From positions 1,178,001-1,242,000 of the forward strand of contig JAPEHQ010000010.1 in assembly GCA_027405735.1 (NCBI GenBank): 64,000 nucleotides of DNA, written 5' to 3'. The notes under the pieces are model-generated. The model searched no databases and was not told the DNA's origin. It saw nothing but the letters and a program-made list of their open reading frames with translations. The DNA is from Mucor racemosus (Eukaryota; Mucoromycota; Mucoromycetes; Mucorales; Mucoraceae). Positions 55,984-64,000 of the stretch are shown here, piece by piece (the first letter of the stretch is position 1; each line of letters starts with the position of its first letter). A program made the position numbers and the translations under genes.

Positions 55984-58900
55984 GTACAACCATAGGTGTC
56001 AAGATTGGCTGTTTAAACTCGCGCAGCTTGTTTATGCAGTCTAATCCCTCAACATTCAAAGAGTTCTCATCATATCTTCGTTCCAAGTCACTTCAACTAG
56101 ACATCCTTTGCTTACAAGAGGTGTCTCAATTCCGCTCTCAATCTACTCTTACTGAATCCCAATTACGTTCCTTTTCCTTTGCTTTTCCTCGTTGTTCTCT
56201 CGTAGTGTCAAAACACTGCGCTATTATATGTCTTAACTCTCGCTTTTCCTTGATTGATACAGAGATTCTATTGGACGAGCGTTGTATTGTGGCATCTGTG
56301 GCAGATACACAATCCAACGTCTTATGCAAGGTAGCCACCATCTACGCTCCTGCACAGTCTTCGGACCGTCCTTTGTTTCTCTCTCAATTTCTCTCTCTTC
56401 CGCTTTGGTCTGAGGTGCTCAACACGCCTTGGATGCTCATGGGTGATTTCAACCTTCACCTACACTCTTTATCTGTCTCTCGCCAACTTGATGTCGCTCC
56501 TTTTGTCCAGTGGTTGCGCACTCATTTTACAAACTGTCATCCTGAAGGTCTTCCAACATTCCCTCGGAGTAGTACTTGTATTGATTACATCTTTGGTCAG
56601 CTGTCTCTTGCTCCTCGGTTGGCTAACAGTCAATTGTTGTATATGCCTAGTCGGTGGACGGATCATTCTCTCTTGACTGTTGATTTGTTGCCTGCTACAA
56701 CTAGTATTGGTCCTGGTAGTTGGCGGTTCAATCCAACTCTCCTGGCTGATAAAGAGTTTCTTGCGTTGCTGAATGCCACGGTATCATTGTTCTTCTCTGG
56801 TACTGTTGGTGGTGGGTCTAGGGGTATACATACTAGTCAAGGTGGTAGTGGTGACTCTGAAAGCACTATTGCTCGATGGGAATCCCTCAAGTTGTTACTC
56901 AAGTGCTGTGCACAAAAGTACACTAGAGGCATGAAAGCGCGGCTCAAGAACAAAATCTTTACCTTACAACTGGAACGTATTCGGGCTCTCTCATCAACTT
57001 CTGTATCGGGTGTTCGGACTGGTGATGCTTCAATTGTAGGTCAAACGGAAAGAGTGTCTACTGCTTCAGGTGATTCTGAGCAGGTTAGGCAGCTTGAAGT
57101 TTTGATTGAGAATCAGATACAGAAAGAGACTAGTCAGAATATGCTTCGCTCTGCTACTCGTTGGCATGAACAGGGTGAGCGTAATAACAAGTATTTCTAC
57201 CGTGTAATCAAGGAGCGGCAGTCTCAACAGACTATCCAATCCTTAAAGTGCTCTACTACTGGAGATATCTTGGTGGATGCAGCAGCTATTAACAGGGAGG
57301 CTCAAGGTTTCTATCAAAAGCTATACACCCCTGATGCTGTCGATGTTGAAGCTATCGATACTCTCCTAGGGAATATTCCTCCTGAAGTCTGTCTTTCATC
57401 TTTGGATGCAGATAAACTAATGGAGATGCCAAGTCGTGATGTTGTCTTTGCCTTGCTCACTCACTCTCCCAAGTCTAAAAGTCCAGGTCTCGATGGTTTA
57501 CCATTTGAGTTGTATCAATATCTTGCTGGTTCTTGTTCTGATTTTCTTGATTTACTTGTGGATGTGTTGAGTGATGCTTTTAATGGTGTATTTCCTCCTT
57601 CGTGGCAGCAGACTAGAATGGTACTATTGTTCAAGAAGGGTGACCCACAGTTGTTGGTTAACTGGAGGCCTCTGTCCTTAATTAACAGTGATGCCAAGTT
57701 ATTTACAAAGCTCATTGCTAATCGTATGAACAAGGTCTTGCCAAAGTTGATCAATCCTTATCAAACTGGTTTTCTTCCTCATCGTCTTATCTCTGATAAT
57801 GGCTGGCTAAATCAATTGTTAATGTCTCATTTGCGTGTAGTTGCTCCTGATTTGCCTCAAGTAGCTGTTCTCTTAGATCAAGAAAAGGCGTATGATCGGG
57901 TTCATCCTGAGTACCTTCGTCGTGTTTTGCTTCGTTTTGGTTTTCCTGATGGTCTGGTGTCGTGTCTGTTGTCTTTGTTTTTTGGAACAAAGATTTCAGT
58001 ATCTATTAATGGTTGGCTTGGTGCTCCCGTGCCTCAGCTGCGTGGTCTCCGTCAAGGCGATCCTCTTTCGCCGCTGTTGTTCAATTTGGCATTTGAGCCC
58101 TTGCTTCGTTCTCTTCTTGCTTGTCCTGGTTTGTCTGGTGTTTCTTTGTCCGCTGTAACCGTACCCCCCAAATGGAAGCCTTCTCCGGTGACTGTAAGGG
58201 ATTTTGATGCGGCTACAATGCAATGGCCCATAGATTTTGTCAGTAGTTCTGGTTCGCCAACTCCTGTCAAGATTCTAAGTTATGCCGATGATTTGGAAGT
58301 CTTTCTTTCTTCTCCTGCTGAGTGGTCTGTTCTTTTGTCGTGGCTTGATTTATATGGTCGAGCGTCTAACGCAAAAGTCAACATGAACAAAACTGTTTTG
58401 GTGTCGTTGTCTGGTGTGTCCCACCCCACATGGGTTTCTTTGGCTAGTGATGCTGGTTTCCAGTGGCATGATGCTGAGTCCAGTGGTTCTGTGAGATATT
58501 TAGGTTATCCTTTATATCACACCGATAGTCAACTTAAAAATTATTTGGATGGTGTTCTGGTGAAGGTCCAAAGACACAGTAATATTTTGAAGCAAAGAAA
58601 TCTCTCCATAAGGGGAGCTGGACTTGTGGCTAATTCATTACTGCTGTCCAAGGTGTATCACTTGCTTCGTGTTGTTCCTGGCGGTAGAACTACTGATTCC
58701 TGGGTGAGGGATCTCAAAAAAGTAGTTCGAGAATATGTGGTGTCTTTTCGTCCTGGTGTTGCTTGGTCTACTTTGTGCCTTCCTCGCAAGTTTGGTGGTG
58801 TTGGCTTGGTGGATATATCAGATCAGAGCTTAGCTCTGCATCTAATATATCTCCAACGCTTATTACGTCCGTCCTCCTTGTCGGATTTTGTTTCACCTTG

Positions 58901-60065
58901 GTTGGCCTATGCCTTCCAAGTGTATACTGGTCATAAATCCATACTTCCCTGGTTGTCCTTTCCTTCTACATACAAACCTCGTTTAGCTTCTGTTCCTGTT
59001 CTCGCCCATTTGGGTAAGCTTCTGCTTAAACTACCAAAGTTGGTTCCAGCCCCAGGTTGGTCCTCAAGATGGTATCTGGATTTTCCTTTATGTTGTGTAT
59101 TAAGCCCTGTTTCTTCTATTTCGTCGTCTGTCAACCCAAAATCTCTTGCTCCAAAATATCTAATTTCGGATATTTGTTACTGGCAAGCTGATCTGGGTAT
59201 TGTTGATGGTGTTTCTGATCGTTATGACTGGTCATCGCTTCTCCGTCGTGTGCATTATGCTATCGGTGATAAGTACGGCCCTGTCTCTCTGGCTTTCCCT
59301 GCATTGCTTGAGTCGAAAATTGTGCTCTCACATGAGAAGTTCTTCACTACGCCTCGATCTGCGGTGGCCACTTCATGGCTCCCAGATTGTTCGCATTGGA
59401 CTGTCTCCAACTCTTCTCGTTCTTCTGTCTCTGTTGCTAGTGTCTCTCTAGGTGCTCTTCGTAGATTTTGGCATCCCTCAAAAGATGTCATTACCTCACG
59501 TATGGGCCCTCCACTACTACTACCTACGCATCTGCGTATTCAACCTCCTTCGTGGCGCTTGTTTTGGTCTCTTCCTCTGCCTGCAAAGGCTTTCACCCCC
59601 TGGTGGCGTTTGTTACACGACCGCATTGGCCATCGATTTTGGTGTCACAGGATTGTGCCTGAGAAAGTTCCTTCTCCGGTGTGTGCTCTTTGTGGTTTTG
59701 TCACGGTAGATCTTTTCCATTTCGTTGTCGGTTGCTCCTTTAAGTCTGAGTACTGGACCTCAGTGATTAATTTATTGTCACTGCAGGATCTCTTTCCCTC
59801 AGACTTGTCCATCTGGATAGCTCTCACAAGTTTTTGCTCCCTAGAAATGGTTGAATTAGAAGAAGACGTGTTAGTGGTTCTGGGTGCTGCGTTCACAACG
59901 CTTTGGAAATATCACTGGCGATGTGTCATAGACACGGAGCCTTGGATATCATCCTTTGTTTTCAACATGGTCCGTCAGGATCATGGTTTACTTTTTTTCT
60001 CTCTTTTTCCTTCGGCAGGTGCTCAAGTTGCTAGCAACTTGGCCCTGCTTGATACATATAATTAA
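55980..60065 (+). CDS. LINE ORF2: AP endonuclease and reverse transcriptase
   Basis: 1,361 aa, intact. An APE-type endonuclease occupies about the first 240 residues (IGCLNSRSLF, LDILCLQEVSQF, WMLMGDFNLHL, CIDYIFG, RWTDHSLLTVDL). The reverse transcriptase follows: SPGLDGLPFELYQYL, NWRPLSLINSDAKLFTKLIA, INPYQTGFLPHRLIS, VAVLLDQEKAYDRVHPEYL, LRQGDPLSPLLFNLAFEPLL and the catalytic SYADDLEVFL. The C-terminal part includes a CALCGF..HFVVGC zinc-binding-like motif typical of L1-clade ORF2. No RNase H domain is evident. The start ATG overlaps the ORF1 stop by 4 nt. The endonuclease nicks DNA and the RT primes cDNA from the nick, in agreement with the A-tails and 15-17 bp duplications seen around it. 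Confidence 0.94.
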   Translation: MSTTIGVKIGCLNSRSLFMQSNPSTFKEFSSYLRSKSLQLDILCLQEVSQFRSQSTLTESQLRSFSFAFPRCSLVVSKHCAIICLNSRFSLIDTEILLDERCIVASVADTQSNVLCKVATIYAPAQSSDRPLFLSQFLSLPLWSEVLNTPWMLMGDFNLHLHSLSVSRQLDVAPFVQWLRTHFTNCHPEGLPTFPRSSTCIDYIFGQLSLAPRLANSQLLYMPSRWTDHSLLTVDLLPATTSIGPGSWRFNPTLLADKEFLALLNATVSLFFSGTVGGGSRGIHTSQGGSGDSESTIARWESLKLLLKCCAQKYTRGMKARLKNKIFTLQLERIRALSSTSVSGVRTGDASIVGQTERVSTASGDSEQVRQLEVLIENQIQKETSQNMLRSATRWHEQGERNNKYFYRVIKERQSQQTIQSLKCSTTGDILVDAAAINREAQGFYQKLYTPDAVDVEAIDTLLGNIPPEVCLSSLDADKLMEMPSRDVVFALLTHSPKSKSPGLDGLPFELYQYLAGSCSDFLDLLVDVLSDAFNGVFPPSWQQTRMVLLFKKGDPQLLVNWRPLSLINSDAKLFTKLIANRMNKVLPKLINPYQTGFLPHRLISDNGWLNQLLMSHLRVVAPDLPQVAVLLDQEKAYDRVHPEYLRRVLLRFGFPDGLVSCLLSLFFGTKISVSINGWLGAPVPQLRGLRQGDPLSPLLFNLAFEPLLRSLLACPGLSGVSLSAVTVPPKWKPSPVTVRDFDAATMQWPIDFVSSSGSPTPVKILSYADDLEVFLSSPAEWSVLLSWLDLYGRASNAKVNMNKTVLVSLSGVSHPTWVSLASDAGFQWHDAESSGSVRYLGYPLYHTDSQLKNYLDGVLVKVQRHSNILKQRNLSIRGAGLVANSLLLSKVYHLLRVVPGGRTTDSWVRDLKKVVREYVVSFRPGVAWSTLCLPRKFGGVGLVDISDQSLALHLIYLQRLLRPSSLSDFVSPWLAYAFQVYTGHKSILPWLSFPSTYKPRLASVPVLAHLGKLLLKLPKLVPAPGWSSRWYLDFPLCCVLSPVSSISSSVNPKSLAPKYLISDICYWQADLGIVDGVSDRYDWSSLLRRVHYAIGDKYGPVSLAFPALLESKIVLSHEKFFTTPRSAVATSWLPDCSHWTVSNSSRSSVSVASVSLGALRRFWHPSKDVITSRMGPPLLLPTHLRIQPPSWRLFWSLPLPAKAFTPWWRLLHDRIGHRFWCHRIVPEKVPSPVCALCGFVTVDLFHFVVGCSFKSEYWTSVINLLSLQDLFPSDLSIWIALTSFCSLEMVELEEDVLVVLGAAFTTLWKYHWRCVIDTEPWISSFVFNMVRQDHGLLFFSLFPSAGAQVASNLALLDTYN

Positions 60066-60127
60066 TCCTCATTTAGAAGCTAATAAAGATACACTTTAAT
60101 ACAAAAAAAAAAAACTTAATGGAGTCT

Positions 60128-60531
60128 TTTTCCTATTATGGAAGGGCGCTTCAGGTGAAAAAGTTCACCCGTAATGGTTATTTTGAAGGCAAATTGTCGG
60201 CGATCTTGAATACTTCCACAGGTTATTAGGTGGGGAATCAGAGTGGCAGGCGGCCCGTCCCTTAGGTAGAATGCTCTATCTTAGCGAGTTTGATTGTTTC
60301 GTCCCAGCAACTTACATGGGTGCTCCTCCTGTTTGTCATTTCTGTAGACGTAGCGGTCATGTTCGCGCTAAATGTCCTGAACTGGCGAAGTGCAAATGCT
60401 TTGGATGTCAGAAGCAAGGGCATATGATCCGTGTCTGTCCTGAGGGTAAGAAGGCAGATTACTTGAAGAAGCCAAAGATGTCTCATGTGGGTGATGAATC
60501 GGAGGTTTCAGATGATAGGCGCAAGGCATAA
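60128..60531 (+). pseudogene. Outer LINE ORF1, C-terminal part with zinc knuckles
   Basis: Continues outer ORF1 (FSYYGRALQVKKFTRNGYF) up to a stop near 60,230, then with a frame change reads LYLSEFDCFVPATYMGAPPV and both zinc knuckles (CHFCRRSGHVRAKC, CFGCQKQGHMIRVC), ending at a stop at 60,529-60,531. The knuckle ligands are all conserved, so decay of this part is modest. Confidence 0.8.
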
Positions 60532-62390
60532 GATGGGGCCACCAAGCTATATGATTATATTGATCAGCAAAAGCTTGGTGAGGGTAAGTTGAGTAATGAA
60601 GAAAAGGAGGAGTTGGAGTTAGACTCGGAAGATGAGCATCTGGATGATGCTAGTAATAAAGCACATCTTGGTAAGGATGATTCTGATGAGGAAGAAAGTC
60701 CTGAGGATCAAATGGATCTTGAAGCTGGTAATGATGTATTAGAGGTAGTCGAAGATATGGTTATGCTTCCTGGTACTGCTGCTGCTAAGTTGGTTAATGA
60801 GCAAGATATCTTCATCCGTAAGGGTGGTGGTTTCTCAAAGATTGGTTCTTTAAACATGCGTAGCTTGTTTATGGAATCCAATCACTCAACATTCAAAGAG
60901 TTCTCTTCTTATCTTCGTTCTAAATCTCTCAAACTGGATATCCTTTGCTTGCAAGGGGTATCTCATTTCCGTTCTCAACCTACTCTCACTGAATCTCAAA
61001 TACGTTCCTTTTCTTTTGCCTTTCCTAATTGTTCTCTCGCTGTCTCTAAGCATTGTGCTATTGTTTGTCTTAATCCTCGTTTTTCTTTGGTAGACGCGGA
61101 GGTTTTGTTGGATGAACGTTGTCTTCTTGCATCGGTTGTAGATGCTCAAAGCAACGTTTTGTGCAAAGTGGCCAATATCTACAGTCCTGCACAGTCTTTG
61201 GACCGTCCAGCATTTCTCTCAAATTTCCTTTCTCTTTCTATTTGGTCTGAGGTGCTCTATACGGGTCATTCCAGCATACTTCCTCTGTTTTTGTACCCGA
61301 CTCATTATCGTAGGCAACTAAAGTCATTACCTGGATTATGGCAACTCTCGATATCGTTGGCTCGACTACCTCTCTTGGCACCGGATGATAGTTGGCCTGT
61401 TAGTTGGTATTTGGAATTGCCTTTGGTTCGTCTTATTTCTGCTCCTAACGGTCCTACCTCTTATTGTGATCCGAGTAAACTAGATCGCCGATATGTCTTT
61501 TCTGACATTGGTCAGTGGTTACCAACATACAATGCTATTTCGTGTGATGATACTCCTGGTCCTGAAAGTCTCAAAAAACTAACGTACGGATTGTTCCCTC
61601 TCATGGGTCAACCATCCTTTTTTGTTCCGAAGCCTCTTCGTAAAAGAACCGGTTTCTGTGGTCTTGAGGTCTTGGCTTTGGTGGATAATCCTTCTGTTTT
61701 GTCTCCTGCTCGATCTTTTATGCATTGGATTGTTTTGGCTGGCCCAAAACAAGTTCCAAAAGCTATTGTTAATCTCTCTTTGGGTTCTCTGCGATGTCGT
61801 TGGCATAGGGATATGTCCTTGATTAATCAAAGGTTCCATTCTCCTCTGGCTGTTCCCGCTAGGTTGGTATTGCGTCCGTTCTTTTGGCGGCAGTTCTGGT
61901 CCTTGGAACTACCGTCTAATGCTTTCACTCTTTGGTGGCGGTTGCTACAAAATCGAATAGGCTATAGATCGTTTTTACATCGTATTAATCCGATCCAATA
62001 TCCTACTCCTTCCTGTGGTCTCTGTGGTGAACATGAAGATCTGTATCACTTTGTCATTGGTTGTGAACATAAATCTTAGTTCTGGTCGGCCATTATAAAC
62101 ATGTTTTCTTTGCATAATAGTTTCCCAACCGATCTATCCATTTGGTCAGGCTTAATTACCTTGTGCTCAATGGGCTCTATACCTTTGGACTCTTCTGTTT
62201 TGGTTTTTCTGGGGACAGCTTTTAGCTCGCTATGGAAGTATCACTGGAGATGTACAATAGATGAGGAACAATGGAGAGCAGCCACAATTTTATATAGTTT
62301 TAAGATAGACAATGCTTTTTTTTATTTCTTCTTAGGCGGTAGCTGCTGGTGTTAATACTCTTACAATAGCTCCTCTTTCATAGTATTTTA
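60532..62390 (+). pseudogene. Outer LINE ORF1-endonuclease-C-terminus in-frame fusion
   Basis: From 60,589 to 62,079 the frame is open for 496 codons. It joins the acidic ORF1 tail (DVLEVVEDMVMLPGTAAA) to the endonuclease start (FSKIGSLNMRSLFMESN), and then the first part of the endonuclease (FLSLSIWSEVLYTGHSSILP) to the ORF2 C-terminal region. The second junction near 61,255 removes the catalytic endonuclease residues GDFN and TDHS and all of the reverse transcriptase. A TAG at 62,077-62,079 then interrupts the C terminus, which continues as SAIINMFSLHNSFPTDLSIW and SLWKYHWRC. Confidence 0.82.
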
Positions 62391-62465
62391 CTTTAATATA
62401 TAATTATTTTTTATTTTAATAAAAGACAAATTTACATACAAAAAAAAAAAAAAAAAAAAAAAAAA

Positions 62466-62797
62466 GTCTAATGTTTCCTGGCATTGAAGCAGCTTTTACT
62501 ACGGTGAGATATCTTGATCTTCAATCATAAAAAACTTGTGAATAAATAAAGCCTTTCAAATATGAAGTTTAATCTTAATATGCACCAATATGCAAATAAT
62601 CTAAGGGTTGAATCTGATACTGGTAATAAATTATAAATTTTCTCATGCAGATGTTGTACAGATGATTTAGGCTTTTTAACGGATAATAAATAATCTCCTT
62701 AATTTACGAGATAATGTGTATATAAAACACTTAAAGTATTCGGCACGACTTCCGTTATACAGTTTCGTTTTTTACAATCTTTATTTCTCGAAATATA
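62466..62797. other. Intergenic, right flank of the LINE cluster and promoter
   Basis: The 332 bp between the outer LINE's poly-A and the polyol dehydrogenase start. AT-rich; ataatgtgtatataaaacac (about 62,710) may contain the TATA element. No copy of the outer LINE's left flank is found here. Confidence 0.5.
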
Positions 62798-64000
62798 ATG
62801 ACAATTGATCAATCAAACTTGTCTGCCATGCTGTACGGCGCAGAAAATCTTCGCTTGGTAAATCATATTATGTGAAACTTTTTTGCATATTACTAAAATT
62901 TTGATGCTTCTATGCAGGAAAGAATACCAATTGAAAGTCCAAACCCAGGAGGTATGCTTGTAAATAACCAATACTATTTATTTTAGTTTTAAGCAATTAC
63001 TTCAAAACATTAGAGGTGCAAATCAATGTCAAGGCAACCGGTATCTGTGGTTCTGATCTTCATTATTATCGCACTGGCCGTTTAGGACCAAGAATACTAG
63101 AAAAACCAATGATATTAGGTCATGAATCCTGTGGCATAATCACTCAAGTGGGAGAGAATGTACTAGATCTTCGTATTGGCGATAGAGTGGTGATTGAACC
63201 TGGTCTTGCTTGTTCTCAATGCCAGTTATGCTTACAGGGACGTTACAATTTATGTCCTACAATGAAATTTTCGTCGTCATTGTTAGGTGGTGTAAATCAT
63301 GGTACTTTAAGGGATTATGTTTGTTTCCCCTCTCATTTGTGTCACAAGTAAGATATTAAGTTGTGTAAATTTATTGCATAATTTAAATTGTTGGCTAACT
63401 TTTTTAGAATGCCAGATAATATGACATATGAACAAGGAGCTTTGATTGAACCCTTAGCCGTGGCTGTACATGCTGTAAAACGTACACCAGTCGATGCCAA
63501 TTCTTCAGTTGTAATTATCGGCGCGGGCCCAATTGGGCTGCTTGTAGCAGCAGTTGCCAGGGCTAAAGGTGCATCATGCCTTGTTATGGACATAAACCAA
63601 AAACGTCTTGATTTTGCACGAGTGTATTTGCCGTCTATCAAAACAGAATTACTACCGCTACCGCCCAAGACAGATGCATTAGCATGGTCTGAACAACAAG
63701 CTGTATTATTGCAATTAAGTGCTGATACAATAGATGCTGTCTTTGAATGCACGGGTGCTGAGACAAGTATTAGTTTAGCTATGCATATTGTACGTCGAGG
63801 AGGTGTAGTTATGTTGATCGGCATGGGTACTGTGCAATGTGTTTTGCCTATTGATTTGATTTCAACTCGAGAAATTGATGTCAAAGGAAACTTTCGATAT
63901 GCTAACGTACATCCTGAAGCTATTGCTCTAGTATCTGATGGCCAAATTCCTACAGAGGGATTAGTATCTCACAGATTTCCGTTGGAGGAAGCTGTAATTG
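62798..64000 (+). CDS. Zinc-dependent polyol dehydrogenase (sorbitol/xylitol type), 3' end cut
   Basis: Exons 62798-62857, 62918-62951, 63014-63347 and 63408 to beyond the window edge. Medium-chain dehydrogenase motifs: catalytic zinc ligands in TGICGSDLHYY and LGHESCG, the structural zinc lobe CSQCQLCLQGRYNLC, GTLRDYVCFPS, GALIEPLAVAVHAV, and the Rossmann motif IIGAGPIGLL. VMDINQKRLDFA follows; an aspartate there favours NAD over NADP. The order matches fungal xylitol dehydrogenase and sorbitol dehydrogenase, which oxidise the sugar alcohol to the ketose. The last bases encode FRYANVHPEAIALVSDG and FPLEEAV, close to the expected C terminus. First conserved gene to the right of the LINE cluster. 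Confidence 0.9.

Larger units (their letters stand above)
54252..60114 (+). mobile_element. Full-length L1-like LINE (family A, Grem-LINE1-like), nested
   Basis: 5,863 bp with a 241-bp 5' UTR, two intact ORFs, a short 3' UTR with aataaa and an A12 tail. A perfect 15-bp target-site duplication, cttaatggagtcttt, lies at 54,237-54,251 and 60,115-60,129. The target was ORF1 of an older LINE in the same orientation. The 5' end starts exactly at aggctctttcgcg, the first monomer of the older copy, so it is not 5'-truncated. Intact frames and a perfect duplication indicate a recent insertion that may still be able to move. Codon use is GC-richer than the surrounding DNA. Confidence 0.93.
60115..62465 (+). 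mobile_element. Outer LINE (family B), 3' part, with internal deletions
   Basis: Resumes the element interrupted at 54,251 with tctttttcctattatggaag and runs to a poly-A of 26 nt (62,440-62,465) after aataaaagacaaatttacat. Compared with the inner LINE it lacks the end of ORF1 plus the ORF2 start, and about 2.5 kb of ORF2 from the middle of the endonuclease to beyond the reverse transcriptase. It therefore cannot encode its own replication. Confidence 0.88.

Noticed and set aside
53506..62465. Target-site duplication of the outer LINE
   Set aside because: The sequence after its poly-A (gtctaatgtttcct) does not match the left flank (agcaaagtttgaggc), so no duplication could be claimed.
1..64000. 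tRNA, rRNA or snRNA genes
   Set aside because: I looked for T-loop-like ggttcgaatcc patterns and found none convincing; without a covariance search I claim no RNA gene.

Overview
The window is nuclear DNA of an early-diverging filamentous fungus, most likely a Mucoromycota species of the Mucorales type. The evidence is AT-rich sequence, genes split by many short introns (about 45-75 nt, GTAAGT..AG), fungal families (WOPR regulator, vacuolar aspartic protease, Dsc3, SET2, casein kinase 1, GGA adaptor) and L1-like LINEs of the kind typical of this group. I built all exon models by hand from reading frame, splice sites and family motifs; exon coordinates are in each entry.

Layout. 1-2.6 kb: two tandem minus-strand PA-domain membrane proteins, the second with a complete RING-H2 domain. 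3.0-8.3 kb: a repeat island without credible genes. 8.3-11.5 kb: a type II membrane SGNH/PC-esterase-like protein and FAD synthase (FAD1). 11.8-14.0 kb: a divergent pair, an HD-domain mixed-valence di-iron oxygenase (PhnZ-like) and a PhyH-type Fe/2-oxoglutarate dioxygenase (PhnY-like), sharing one 465-bp intergenic region. 14.3-18.5 kb: a protein with an integrase-type H2C2 zinc-binding domain and a WOPR transcription factor. 18.5-22 kb: a second repeat island sharing repeats with the first. 22-38 kb: an LST2-like helical protein, a CYSTM protein, cap methyltransferase (ABD1), vacuolar protease (PEP4), a metallophosphoesterase-fold/RRM fusion, DSC3, a GGA-type adaptor and casein kinase 1. 38.1-41.8 kb: a third repeat island. 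41.8-49.5 kb: SET2, a decayed LINE relic, GTR1 (Rag GTPase) and ISA1. 49.5-62.5 kb: a gene-free, retroelement-filled interval. 62.8 kb to the end: a zinc polyol dehydrogenase, cut by the window edge.

Two places stand out. First, the 11.8-14.0 kb pair matches the two-enzyme oxidative route for 2-aminoethylphosphonate: PhyH-type hydroxylation followed by HD-domain C-P bond cleavage. All six PhnZ metal ligands and the lid Tyr/Glu are present at the expected spacing. Second, the 49.5-62.5 kb interval has an 89% AT core (52.4-53.2 kb) with inverted flanks. Truncated LINEs on its left mostly run leftwards, and a nested pair of LINEs on its right runs rightwards. The inner LINE is full length with two open ORFs and a 15-bp target-site duplication; it sits inside ORF1 of an older, internally deleted LINE. 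This resembles the mosaic centromeres described for Mucor (AT-rich kinetochore-binding core flanked by Grem-LINE1 elements), so the interval is a centromere candidate. LINE 3' tails as short as 17-39 nt, each with a perfect 15-17 bp target-site duplication, lie around the core.

The remaining genes are ordinary housekeeping and signalling functions and do not form a pathway with one another, apart from the divergent dioxygenase pair.
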